Source: Campylobacter sp. RM16187 (GTDB lineage: Bacteria > Campylobacterota > Campylobacteria > Campylobacterales > Campylobacteraceae). Taken from it: a stretch of DNA of 47,050 nucleotides. Numbering within the stretch: position 1 is the stretch's first letter; each line of letters begins with the position of its first letter. The notes beneath the pieces are model-generated. The model saw only the letters and a list, made by a program, of their open reading frames with translations, was not told the origin of the DNA and made no database searches. Both the position numbers and the translations under genes were made by a program. The stretch is from positions 1 to 47,050 of the forward strand of contig NZ_CP012550.1 of NCBI RefSeq assembly GCF_025319965.1, read 5' to 3'. Positions 16,720 through 25,831 of this stretch are shown in pieces.

Positions 16720-17385
16720 ATGATAATTTCAGTCGTAAATGAAAAAGGCGGCAGCGGAAAAACTACGATAGCTATCAATTTGGCTTTTAAGTTGGCTAAT
16801 GAGGGTGTAGATGTTATGCTAATCGATGCCGATCCACAAAAAAGTGTTGAAGTGGTGCTTGATTATAGGGTAAATAATGGGCTTGATTTGCCTTTTAATT
16901 CCGTATCGAAAACTGGCGATAGCTTAGCTATGGAGGCAAAAAGCTTGGCGAATAAGTATGATAGTATTATAATCGATACTGGAGGCAGAGATAGCAAGGA
17001 AATGAGACAAGCTTTGTTGGTAAGTGATATTGTCCTAATACCTACTATTATCACAAGCGGTTTTGATCAGGCTGTTTTAGTTAAGATGTTAAATTTATTA
17101 GCAGAAACGTCCATAATCAATACAAAACTAAAGGCGTTGATTATAAACAATAGAGCCTCGACAAATCCAATGCTTCAAACAAAAAATATGAAGTATATGG
17201 ATTTTTTAAAAGAGATTGAGTTGCCCGATAATATAAAACTAGCCAAAACAATACTATACGAAAGAGAAATTTATAAAAATGTAGTGTTTGACGGCAGAAG
17301 CGTTATCGAGATAGAGGGCGAAAATAAAGCGAAAAATGAAATTAGCTCATTATATGATGAGCTTGTGGAATTTGTAAGAAATTAA
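16720..17385 (+). CDS. parA: ParA-family partition ATPase
   Basis: A 221-residue ParA/Soj-type ATPase. The deviant Walker A motif KGGSGKTT is at residues 9-16, IDADPQKS at about 40-47, and IIIDTGGRD at about 87-95. The short form without an N-terminal DNA-binding domain is typical of type Ib partition systems, which rely on a small separate DNA-binding partner, found here 11 bases downstream. It moves plasmid copies to daughter cells on the nucleoid. Excellent AAAGGAGAG ribosome site. Confidence 0.93.
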   Translation: MIISVVNEKGGSGKTTIAINLAFKLANEGVDVMLIDADPQKSVEVVLDYRVNNGLDLPFNSVSKTGDSLAMEAKSLANKYDSIIIDTGGRDSKEMRQALLVSDIVLIPTIITSGFDQAVLVKMLNLLAETSIINTKLKALIINNRASTNPMLQTKNMKYMDFLKEIELPDNIKLAKTILYEREIYKNVVFDGRSVIEIEGENKAKNEISSLYDELVEFVRN

Positions 17386-17396
17386 AAGGAGATACA

Positions 17397-17636
17397 ATGA
17401 AAGACAATCCGTTCAAAAATAAAACAAACAATGAAACATTAAGCAAAGCAGAAAAAGATTTCATCAATAAAAATACTGATGAACCTATAAGTGAAGAAAA
17501 GGATGAAAAAATATTCGTTCATTTTCCTATTGATAAAGAGCTAAAAGAAAAAATAGTTAAGTATGCAAAGAGTGTCGATAGATCACAAAATTATGTTATG
17601 AGGCAGGCTCTTAAAGAGTGGTTTGCAGAAAAGTGA
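17397..17636 (+). CDS. Ribbon-helix-helix DNA-binding protein, ParA partner
   Basis: A 79-residue protein with a charged, flexible N-terminus and a C-terminal ribbon-helix-helix domain: FVHFPIDKELKEKIVKYAK followed by SVDRSQNYVMRQALKEWF. It lies directly behind parA with its own AAAGGAGA site, so it should be the centromere-binding protein of the partition system and the repressor of the operon. Candidate sites are the TAGTGT hexamers upstream of parA and near the left end. Confidence 0.85.
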   Translation: MKDNPFKNKTNNETLSKAEKDFINKNTDEPISEEKDEKIFVHFPIDKELKEKIVKYAKSVDRSQNYVMRQALKEWFAEK

Positions 17637-17683
17637 AATCTAGCCTCGCATGCAGAGCTGTGGCAAGTGTTAAAAATTTCTTA

Positions 17684-17743
17684 GGTTACAAAATGTAACC
17701 TTTTAAGCATAATTTAAAACTTAAAAATTTTTTTTATTATATT
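17684..17743 (+). promoter_or_regulatory. GGTTACA operator and promoter before the gene at 17777
   Basis: Palindrome GGTTACA-AAA-TGTAACC (17684-17700), then CTTTTAAGCATAATTT, then a T-rich stretch and TATATT (-10, 17738-17743). The operator ends 37 bp before the -10 box, the same distance as at 32069 and 38400. Confidence 0.75.
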
Positions 17744-17776
17744 CTTGGGCTTGAATTTTTTATTAAAGGAGAAAAA

Positions 17777-18541
17777 ATGGCAAGCTACACAGAATTGGCA
17801 CAAACTGAGCTAGGAAAGGAAATGTTAAAATCGCAAGAGCGATCTCATCAGCTTTCTATGAACAAACACACAAACCAAATAGGCGAAGAGGTTTTTAACG
17901 CTTGGAATCCGTATAAGTTGCAAAGCAAATTTCCATTTGCCGTTACTATTGCAAATGCTTACGATCAAATGATAGATAGAACTATCCCAAAAGATATGAT
18001 CATTTCCACTCGTTTTGAAAACTGGTTGATCAAAGAAAAAAATGAGCTTATGGTCGATAGCAAAATCAACAGAGACAACTATTTTAAGGAGCAGATGAAT
18101 TTTGAGACTGGCGAAGTTACAAAAAATACGGGCTCGAATTTAGTGCAAGCAAAAATTGACTATCTAGTAAAGGAGCTTGAAAAACTAGAAAAGTCATTTA
18201 AAACCCATATGCAAAATAACCCTGATATAGCATTCGCAAGCAAAGAAGAGCTTGGAAAATGGCAAGAATACTATGAAAAACAGCTTCAAAACGTAAGAAA
18301 CAATATCGAAGCTGGGAATTTTAGCGCATACGATAAAAAAGATGGTGAGAATGTTGTTGCCGCAGGGACAGAAGAAGATGCAAAGCAACACGAGATCAAT
18401 ATAGAGGCGAAGATAAAACAAATCGATACCGCAACTGCTGAGCTTGAACTAAGAACCGCTAAGCAAGAAGCCGATAAAATCGAGGCGGAAACATCGCAGG
18501 AAGATATGCCTGACTACACGCAAAGAAGACGACCGCAATAA
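17777..18541 (+). CDS. Soluble protein with basic C-terminal tail (possible T4SS substrate)
   Basis: A 254-residue hydrophilic protein without signal peptide or membrane helix; the second half (about 125-240) is a long charged helix or coiled coil. The last residues, DYTQRRRPQ, form a basic tail on an otherwise acidic region, like the KR-x-RR tails of the proteins at 32147, 34079, 38472, 39166 and 40482. It is the first gene behind a transfer-type operator. Function unknown; a secreted substrate or a transfer-complex protein is my inference. Confidence 0.6.
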   Translation: MASYTELAQTELGKEMLKSQERSHQLSMNKHTNQIGEEVFNAWNPYKLQSKFPFAVTIANAYDQMIDRTIPKDMIISTRFENWLIKEKNELMVDSKINRDNYFKEQMNFETGEVTKNTGSNLVQAKIDYLVKELEKLEKSFKTHMQNNPDIAFASKEELGKWQEYYEKQLQNVRNNIEAGNFSAYDKKDGENVVAAGTEEDAKQHEINIEAKIKQIDTATAELELRTAKQEADKIEAETSQEDMPDYTQRRRPQ

Positions 18542-18548
18542 ATATATC

Positions 18549-18572
18549 GTTAGCCGACTTTAGTCGGCTAAC
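18549..18572. other. Strong intercistronic stem-loop
   Basis: GTTAGCCGAC and GTCGGCTAAC pair perfectly (10 bp) around a TTTA loop, between the gene at 17777 and the methylase-helicase gene. It is far more GC-rich than its surroundings. No T-run follows, so it is more likely an RNA-processing or mRNA-stabilising hairpin, or a partial attenuator, than a full terminator. Confidence 0.6.
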
Positions 18573-18601
18573 TCCAAAAATGCATATATCATAGGTATTA
18601 A

Positions 18602-21600
18602 ATGATCTACAATACACTTTTAGCAATTAGCGAAAATAATAAAATATACGGAACACTTATAGAAAGCGATAGGTTAGATATTCAAAATCTAAAAGATTTA
18701 CAAGTCGATTTTTTCAAAAATACAATTGATACGGAAATCCATTTTTTTAACGGCGAATATATTTCGGACATAAATTTGGATGATTTTACTCAACAAATAA
18801 CTACAAAAATTATTTTCAATAAAGATAACAACGAAATTTTAGTTTATAATGATAATAAAATAATACAAACCATACAAGGAGAGAATAATGTATATAGTAT
18901 TGCCGAAACTAGCGGAAGAACAAATAATATCATACAAACAACAAACGATTTTGGAAGAAGCTCGAGCCGAGAATTTGAAAGAGAGCTTGGCAACAGCGAT
19001 AATGGACAACATAATATCGGCACAGATGACGGAGAAAAAAAAGGAAATCTCATCCAAAATGTGGGATATAGCGGAAAATCCATTACAGATGAGCTTATCG
19101 GAGATATCAAAACTGATAGAGAAAGCGCCATCAAACCAACGGGGGACATACGACTATCAACTCAGCAAAGCACTAATGCCTTATCAGATAATGAATTTCC
19201 AAAATTTGAGCTTGGAGCAAGAATTGACAATTTGCTTAGATCAGAACTTGCAAACAAAATTATTTCAGCTTTTATCTCAAATTTTAATGGAACAAGAATT
19301 GGAGAAAACAGAACAGAGTTTGGAGAGCGAGATCAAGCAAGAGTTGGCTGGAGTGATAACGATATTGCAGAATATGGATACGACACGGATGATACAGGAG
19401 AACAAATATCATCAGAATATGACGGAGGAGGACAAAGAGAATTCTCAGGATCAGGATACTTGGGAGAGTTTGGACTTTTTAGCCAAAGAGATACAGACGC
19501 TAAACGGGAAGCTGGAGAGCCTGATAGAGAGTTTGCAAACGAGCAATCTACAAATCAATCAGAGCTTGGAGGATTTGAGAACGGAAATGATGAACATACT
19601 ATCGGAGATAACGCAGGGCAAGAACAATTTACAGATGATCTCGAGCAATCCGAAACTAAATTCGATGATACAAATGGGCAAGGAGATAATGCAGAATTTG
19701 CCAGCTTCGACGACACCACAGATAGTAATGCAATTTTTAATGGCTCAACAGAGCAAGAATATATTGATGAGATTTATAGAGCAGAAGATAATGCCGATAA
19801 CTCAAATATTTCTGAATTACATAGTCAAGATGAACCATCAGGAACTAACGAGCCAAATCAAACTGGAAGCGATGAGCTTAGCAAAGAGCAATCCGTCAAT
19901 CAAACTTCCCAAACAGTGGAACAATTAGAACCTGATGAAGCAATAAAAGAAAACAATAAACTTTTTCTCACATTCTCATCATATCAATTTTTAGTCAAAT
20001 ATAAAGCAGAGGGATATAAAGGTAAATTCGATTTTAATTTGACGAAAAGAGAAAGGGTAAAGGCAAACTATGAAGCCTTAAAGCTTACTCAGATTATTTT
20101 AACCGATATTAATAGAAAAGACCCGATAGCTACGCCAAGCGAACAGGAAATACTGGCTAAATTTAGCGGATATGGCGGATTAAAAGAATTTTTCGTGGAA
20201 GATAGATTTCAAGAGCAAAGGTCCGAACTTTTAGAGCTTGTCGGTCAAGAAAATTTCGATGATTTGATGAGAAGTAGCGAAAATGCCTATTATACGCCTG
20301 ATGATCTAATAACTAGAATGTATGACGGATTAAACGAGCTAGGCGTTAGCAAAAAAGAAAAGGTTTATGCATTAGAGCCTAGCTGCGGTATAGGCAGGTT
20401 TATATCTTTAGCTCCGAGCAATTTTATCTTTGAAGCAATAGAAAAAGATAAAATAACAGCTACGATCGCAAAGCTACTACATCCAAATATAAAAATTTAC
20501 AATGATGGCTTCGAGAATGTAAATACTTATAGAGAATATGATGTCGTCGTAGGCAATCCGCCTTTTGGGCAAGATAAAATAAACGATTATAAAAGTCGCG
20601 GCAATAAACAAAGTATTCATAATTATTTTGCAATTAGGGCTGGAGAGCTGATTAAAGAGGGAGGCGTAGTTAGCTTTGTAATAAGTTCGTATTTTCTTGA
20701 TAGTTCTACGGATACTCAACGATCGATTATGTCTGAAAACGGCGAATTTATATCAGCGTTTAGGCTGCCTAGTTCTATTTTTCAGCACACTGAAGTATTA
20801 ACGGATGTATTTTACTACACAAAACTTGCCGACGAAGAAAAAGGTAACAAGGCTAGAAACAGTAATTTCTTAGTTTCAAGCAACAGGGCAAGAAGCTTTA
20901 GTAATCAACAAGAAATAGGCTTAAACGAATATTTTGATATTAATCCACAAAATTTAATCGGCTTGCCAGATGTTAGAACAAATCAATTTGGTCAGAATGT
21001 TTTAGCATTAGAGGAGGATAGTGGCAATAGATGGCAAGATGAGTTAAGAATTAGAATACACGAAGAACACGAGTTTAGAGGCGATATTTTTAAGCTTAAT
21101 GAGCCAAATGTTACGCCTACGACGGAAATTCCTTTTTATGAGATGACGGATGAAGAAGTAAGATATATCTACAGCCTTGCTAATGGAAATTTGTTTGAAT
21201 TTGATGGTAAATTTTACGTTAAAGATGATGAAAATAACTGCCACGAGGTTTATTTTGAAGATGATCTAAGCTTGGATAAAATTGATCTAGTCCCAAAAAA
21301 TGATGTGATTGAAACAAAAAATAAAAATTTTACTTATAAAAGCTATTTAAATCACTTAGAATTTAGTCTATGCAAGAAAATAGTGGCTTTTAGAGACAAA
21401 TTAAAAGAAGTCTTAAATGACGAAAAGACGATGCCTAATGATGATAATAGCAGCTTTGCTATTGAATTTAAAAAGCAAGCTCTACTGAATATGAGAGATG
21501 AAATCTTAAAAGATTCAGGTGCTAAATTTCTTAATTCAAACACAAGACACAAAAAAGATATCAATGGCAAAATAACAATGCACAATCTATCAAGCATAAT

Positions 21601-24600
21601 AGACCTTGACGGCATTGATAGTTATAAGATTTATGCCACAGAAAATGAAATTAAAGATAAAAATGGCAAAAAATCCTATGTGCTAAGCGACTTTATGCGA
21701 AAACGCGTTTTATTTGCAAAAGAGCTTACTTTGGCGAATGACCCTGTTGAAGCATTAGCAAAATCGATTAATGATTTTGGAAAGTTGCAGGAGGACTATC
21801 TCACAACATATTTGCCAAGTATGAGCCTTGATGAAATTTTAACCGAGCTTACCCAAAAGAAACTGATTTTTAAAAGTTTAGAAAACAACGGCTATGAGCT
21901 AGCAAGCGAATTTCTAAGTGGAAATGTAAAAGCCAAACACGCCAAGATCGTTAAAATGATAAATGATAAAATTAGCTTTGATGGCGTTTCATTAACCCCG
22001 CAAGAAGTTGCTAACGAGCTTGAAGCGTATTTTCCTGATTTTGTAAATTATGAAGATTTGGAGGTAAATTTCGGTTCAAACTATGTTGATATTCAAATTT
22101 ATGAAGATTTTATAAGACAAACATTCTTTTACGAGCCTGAAAAGATACAGGTAAAACTTGAGTATATAGACGGCACTTATGTTTTAAATGATTTTGAAAT
22201 ATTTAGCGAGAGGATCGCCGATGACGGCGTAACAATAGAAAAAAGATTTAAATTTGCCACGTCTGCCGACTTAAATGATAATGCGCTAAACGTAATGGTT
22301 AAAAATGAAGCTGGAGAAATAAAATTTAATACTAGGAAAATATTAGAACTTGTAATTAACAATCAAAGCCTAGAAGTTAAAAGATACGAAAAGCAGCTTG
22401 ACGGCTCAATAAAAACAATAATCGAGCTAGCCCCGACAAAACAAGCAATGGATAACGCCGAGGTTATAAAAGAGCTATTTGATAGTTATTGCTTCAATAA
22501 TGAAAAAGTTAGAGACAGCATAGAGCAAAGCTATAATCAGAAAATCAATGTTTTTGCAAGCAAGAACGTTAAATTTGATGAGTATCTAAAATTTGATGAT
22601 TTAAATAACGATATAAAACTTCGCCCGCACCAAAAAGACGCAGTTTATAAAGGTATTATGAAAAATTCATTACTGCTAGATCATCAAGTGGGGGCTGGAA
22701 AAACTCTTGCCAGTATCGCGATAGCGATGGAGCAAAAACGTATGGGAATAATTAAAAAAGCCCTTGTTTTAGTTCCAAATCATCTTACGCGTCAATGGGC
22801 GGATGAGTTTTTACGCGCCTATCCTGCCGCAAATATACTTGTCGGCGATAAGATTGATAGTAAAAAAGCTAGAAAAGAATTTTTATATAAAGCTAGATTT
22901 GGCGAATTTGACGCTATCATTATGAAACATTCTACGTTTGAAAATATGAATGTAATGCAAAGCTATCAAGAGGACGTGATAAGAGATCAGATTGAAAATT
23001 TAACAAAGGCAATTGAAGAAAGAAAGGGTGCAAGAGAGAGCGAGAAAGACGAAAATAAATTTCAGATGTATCTTAATAATCAAATCGCAAAATTAAAAAG
23101 AAAGCTTGAAAAGCAGGCAAAAGGTAAGAAATTTGATGAAGAGATAGCATTTGAAGATCTAGGCATCGATGCTTTATTCGTCGATGAAGCTCACAATTTT
23201 AAAAATTTATTTATCAGCACGAATTTGCAAGGCGTAAAGGGCTTGCCGCTAACAGATAGCGATAAGGCTATGAAAATGCTATGCGCCACTAGATACTGCA
23301 TAGAAAATGGCTATAAGCTATATTTTATGACTGGAACTCCAGTTAGCAACTCGATCAGTGAATTTTATATTATGCAAAATTATTTGCAACCGCAAGTGTT
23401 AAAAGAGCTAGGATTAAGTTTTTTTGATGATTGGCAAAAAGCTTTTACTAAAGTTACTCTAAATGAAGAGCTTGATAGTAGTGGAGTTAATTACAAGATA
23501 GTTCCACGTTTGGCGAAATTTATTAACGTTCCCGAGCTTATGAATATCTATAAGCAAAATACTGATATTGTCTCAAATGAAGATATTGAAAGTAAAATAG
23601 GCAAATTTGTCCCTAGTATAAAAGGCAATACGCCAACTAACATAATAATTCCTAGAAGCGATGAAATAGCGAATTTTATAGGCGTAGAGGACGAAAACGG
23701 CAACTATAATCAGGGTTCGATCATTTATAGGATGGATCATATCGATAAATCAAATAAAAAAGAGAATATATTAAGTCTAACTACAGAAGCAAGAAAAGCG
23801 GCTCTTGATTATAGAATGATAGACCCGTTTAGCCCAAAAACGGAAAATTCAAAAATAGCGGAGCTTGTAAGAAAGGCAATAGAACACTATAAAGACGAAA
23901 GCTATCCGAACGGAACTCAATTAATTTTTTGTGATATGGGCGTTTCAAAGCAAAATAGTCAAAAAATAGACATAAATAGCGATGCGTTAAGCTCATTTGA
24001 AACATTGGAGCAGATTGTATGCAGGCTGGAGCTTGATGTTATTGAAAACGAGGACGGTGAAAGCGTATATGTGAGATATCATCAAGGCAAAGATGGTAAA
24101 AAAACAGATAAGATTGTAAAAGAGTATAGCGTTGAAGAGCTAATAGAGGAGCAGGGCGATAAATTTGATGTGTATGCCGATATTCTAAAAGAGCTTGTAA
24201 AAGCTGGAGTAGCGCAAGAGCAAATCGCATTTATAGGCGATGCGAAGACAGACATAGCAAAGCAAAATTTATTTGAAAAAATGAATAGAGGAGAGATTAG
24301 GTTTTTGATCGGATCAACTTCAAAAATGGGAGCTGGGACAAATGTTCAGCGTCTAGGAGTAGCTATGCACGAGCTAGATTGTCCGTGGCGACCTTGCGAT
24401 TTGCAACAAAGGCTAGGACGATTTATTAGGCAAGGCAATTATTGGTTTGAACGCGATCCGAATTTTGAAATGTCTGTGTATCGATATGCAACAGAGCAAA
24501 CGTATGACGCTAGAATGTTTCAAGTTAATGAACAAAAGCTCCGTCCGCTAGCGCAAATAAAAAAAGGTAATTTTGGCGATGGAGTTAGGGTTTTTGATAG

Positions 24601-25735
24601 TATTGACGCGGAGGTGGCAAATATAGCCGAGATGAAAGCTTATGCGACTGGGAATATGTTTGTTTTAGAAAAACATCGTATTGCAAATTTTATACAAACC
24701 GAAGAGCGACTTTATGAGAACTACAAAAAATCAATTATTGCAAATGAAAAAAACTATAAAAAAGCGAATGCAAATATTGTCGAGGAGAAAGAAGCGATAG
24801 ACTTCTTGCGAAATATCGTTAATTTAAAGATCGATGATAATGAAAACTACGCAATCAAAGCGTTTGGGATAGATACGACACGAAAAGCAAAAAGCAAAGA
24901 AGACGAAAATGATTTTAAATTAAGAAAAGAAAAGATCACCCAAATTTTAAATAAGTTTGCAAGGGGTGAAAGCGGGAAAGATATAGTTGCACTTGAATTA
25001 AAGGGCATAACGCTTATGTTGCAACATAAATTTACATACTCGATGTTGGACGGTAGCTCAAAATCTCACATAGAGGGTATTTTAAGCGACAAAAACGACA
25101 ACACCTTTGCCCCGCAAAACCTAATTTTTACAGGAAGAATAGGGGCTTTATGTGTCGATATTAGCTATGACGGAATGCTTCAAAGAGTGGAAAATACGAT
25201 TAAGAATGCAAATCATATATTCAATATACACAATAACAATCTCAAAGAGGCTGAAGACAAAGCTAAGCTTTATGGTAGGTTTTTAGAAAGCAATAAGTTA
25301 GATAATTATAATAGAGGCGATATTTTAAAGACTTTAAAAGAGGATTTAAAAAATATAAATGAAATTTTTAGAATTAGAAATGAATTGCGAAAACAAGGCA
25401 TCGTCATAAATGACTTAAATGCCGAACAAATTGCCGATCTTGCTCCAAAATATCCGCAATTCTTAAACAAAAACGGCAAGCTAGAACCAAAAACTTCAAT
25501 GGCAATCGATGATATATCAAGCGTGCAAACCCAAGAAGTCAAGGCACAAGAGCAGGTTGAGCAAAGTAACCAGCCACCAAGTGTTGATATCCAAATTGAT
25601 GGCAAAATAGAGCCGATAGAAATCAAATTAAAAGAGTATAGCGACCAAGATACGGAAGAAGAAAAATTTAATATTATTTTAGAAAACGACAGAATTCTAA
25701 AAGAAGCTAGGCGGGCTAAATCTATTTTAGGATAA
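18602..25735 (+). CDS. Giant methylase-helicase (DarB/OrfQ-like anti-restriction type)
   Basis: A 2377-residue protein. After an N-terminal domain (1-95) comes a low-complexity acidic linker (about 96-442, rich in Asp, Glu, Asn, Gln, Ser), then an N6-adenine methylase domain (EPSCGIGRF near 592, VVGNPPFGQ near 650) and a SNF2-like helicase (HQVGAGKT near 1360, VDEAHNF near 1528, GTPVSN near 1577, QQRLGRFIRQ near 1934). Such proteins are common on conjugative elements and phages; P1 DarB protects incoming DNA from restriction, and H. pylori ICEs carry the related orfQ. The C-terminus reads EARRAKSILG. A complete second gene lies inside the linker region in another frame. Confidence 0.88.
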   Translation: MIYNTLLAISENNKIYGTLIESDRLDIQNLKDLQVDFFKNTIDTEIHFFNGEYISDINLDDFTQQITTKIIFNKDNNEILVYNDNKIIQTIQGENNVYSIAETSGRTNNIIQTTNDFGRSSSREFERELGNSDNGQHNIGTDDGEKKGNLIQNVGYSGKSITDELIGDIKTDRESAIKPTGDIRLSTQQSTNALSDNEFPKFELGARIDNLLRSELANKIISAFISNFNGTRIGENRTEFGERDQARVGWSDNDIAEYGYDTDDTGEQISSEYDGGGQREFSGSGYLGEFGLFSQRDTDAKREAGEPDREFANEQSTNQSELGGFENGNDEHTIGDNAGQEQFTDDLEQSETKFDDTNGQGDNAEFASFDDTTDSNAIFNGSTEQEYIDEIYRAEDNADNSNISELHSQDEPSGTNEPNQTGSDELSKEQSVNQTSQTVEQLEPDEAIKENNKLFLTFSSYQFLVKYKAEGYKGKFDFNLTKRERVKANYEALKLTQIILTDINRKDPIATPSEQEILAKFSGYGGLKEFFVEDRFQEQRSELLELVGQENFDDLMRSSENAYYTPDDLITRMYDGLNELGVSKKEKVYALEPSCGIGRFISLAPSNFIFEAIEKDKITATIAKLLHPNIKIYNDGFENVNTYREYDVVVGNPPFGQDKINDYKSRGNKQSIHNYFAIRAGELIKEGGVVSFVISSYFLDSSTDTQRSIMSENGEFISAFRLPSSIFQHTEVLTDVFYYTKLADEEKGNKARNSNFLVSSNRARSFSNQQEIGLNEYFDINPQNLIGLPDVRTNQFGQNVLALEEDSGNRWQDELRIRIHEEHEFRGDIFKLNEPNVTPTTEIPFYEMTDEEVRYIYSLANGNLFEFDGKFYVKDDENNCHEVYFEDDLSLDKIDLVPKNDVIETKNKNFTYKSYLNHLEFSLCKKIVAFRDKLKEVLNDEKTMPNDDNSSFAIEFKKQALLNMRDEILKDSGAKFLNSNTRHKKDINGKITMHNLSSIIDLDGIDSYKIYATENEIKDKNGKKSYVLSDFMRKRVLFAKELTLANDPVEALAKSINDFGKLQEDYLTTYLPSMSLDEILTELTQKKLIFKSLENNGYELASEFLSGNVKAKHAKIVKMINDKISFDGVSLTPQEVANELEAYFPDFVNYEDLEVNFGSNYVDIQIYEDFIRQTFFYEPEKIQVKLEYIDGTYVLNDFEIFSERIADDGVTIEKRFKFATSADLNDNALNVMVKNEAGEIKFNTRKILELVINNQSLEVKRYEKQLDGSIKTIIELAPTKQAMDNAEVIKELFDSYCFNNEKVRDSIEQSYNQKINVFASKNVKFDEYLKFDDLNNDIKLRPHQKDAVYKGIMKNSLLLDHQVGAGKTLASIAIAMEQKRMGIIKKALVLVPNHLTRQWADEFLRAYPAANILVGDKIDSKKARKEFLYKARFGEFDAIIMKHSTFENMNVMQSYQEDVIRDQIENLTKAIEERKGARESEKDENKFQMYLNNQIAKLKRKLEKQAKGKKFDEEIAFEDLGIDALFVDEAHNFKNLFISTNLQGVKGLPLTDSDKAMKMLCATRYCIENGYKLYFMTGTPVSNSISEFYIMQNYLQPQVLKELGLSFFDDWQKAFTKVTLNEELDSSGVNYKIVPRLAKFINVPELMNIYKQNTDIVSNEDIESKIGKFVPSIKGNTPTNIIIPRSDEIANFIGVEDENGNYNQGSIIYRMDHIDKSNKKENILSLTTEARKAALDYRMIDPFSPKTENSKIAELVRKAIEHYKDESYPNGTQLIFCDMGVSKQNSQKIDINSDALSSFETLEQIVCRLELDVIENEDGESVYVRYHQGKDGKKTDKIVKEYSVEELIEEQGDKFDVYADILKELVKAGVAQEQIAFIGDAKTDIAKQNLFEKMNRGEIRFLIGSTSKMGAGTNVQRLGVAMHELDCPWRPCDLQQRLGRFIRQGNYWFERDPNFEMSVYRYATEQTYDARMFQVNEQKLRPLAQIKKGNFGDGVRVFDSIDAEVANIAEMKAYATGNMFVLEKHRIANFIQTEERLYENYKKSIIANEKNYKKANANIVEEKEAIDFLRNIVNLKIDDNENYAIKAFGIDTTRKAKSKEDENDFKLRKEKITQILNKFARGESGKDIVALELKGITLMLQHKFTYSMLDGSSKSHIEGILSDKNDNTFAPQNLIFTGRIGALCVDISYDGMLQRVENTIKNANHIFNIHNNNLKEAEDKAKLYGRFLESNKLDNYNRGDILKTLKEDLKNINEIFRIRNELRKQGIVINDLNAEQIADLAPKYPQFLNKNGKLEPKTSMAIDDISSVQTQEVKAQEQVEQSNQPPSVDIQIDGKIEPIEIKLKEYSDQDTEEEKFNIILENDRILKEARRAKSILG
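18888..19928 (+). CDS. Gene nested in the +1 frame of the methylase-helicase
   Basis: A 346-codon frame without stops, wholly inside the larger gene. It has an optimal AAGGAG six bases before its ATG. The protein has an ordinary composition with hydrophobic helices (for example ISKLIEKAPSNQRGTYDYQL and LSKALMPYQIMNFQNLSL), whereas the host frame over the same bases is low-complexity and hydrophilic, so this frame looks like a real and possibly older gene. It ends just before the conserved part of the host protein starts. No family recognised. A ribosomal frameshift joining the host's N-terminal domain to this frame is an alternative. Confidence 0.7.
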   Translation: MYIVLPKLAEEQIISYKQQTILEEARAENLKESLATAIMDNIISAQMTEKKKEISSKMWDIAENPLQMSLSEISKLIEKAPSNQRGTYDYQLSKALMPYQIMNFQNLSLEQELTICLDQNLQTKLFQLLSQILMEQELEKTEQSLESEIKQELAGVITILQNMDTTRMIQENKYHQNMTEEDKENSQDQDTWESLDFLAKEIQTLNGKLESLIESLQTSNLQINQSLEDLRTEMMNILSEITQGKNNLQMISSNPKLNSMIQMGKEIMQNLPASTTPQIVMQFLMAQQSKNILMRFIEQKIMPITQIFLNYIVKMNHQELTSQIKLEAMSLAKSNPSIKLPKQWNN

Positions 25736-25744
25736 TAATCAAGT

Positions 25745-25800
25745 TTTTTTTAGTAATTTACTAAAAAAATATTTACAGAAAATATTTTTTTTGATATAAT
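25745..25800 (+). promoter_or_regulatory. GTAAWTTAC operator and promoter before the gene at 25832
   Basis: A 25-bp perfect palindrome (25745-25769) with core TTTAGTAATTTACTAAA, then TTTACA (-35, 25772-25777), 17 bp and TATAAT (-10, 25795-25800). GTAATTTAC ends exactly 10 bp before the -35 box, as at the other three sites. Being AT-rich and right behind the stop of the giant gene, it could also act as a weak terminator. Confidence 0.75.
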
Positions 25801-25831
25801 CAACAAGTTTTATGTTAGTAAGGAGATGGCA

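Noticed and set aside
18844-19149. Minus-strand frames over the overprinted linker of the methylase-helicase.
   Set aside because: Leu/Ser/Phe-rich antisense products without ribosome sites; only the +1 plus-strand frame has start signals and sensible composition.
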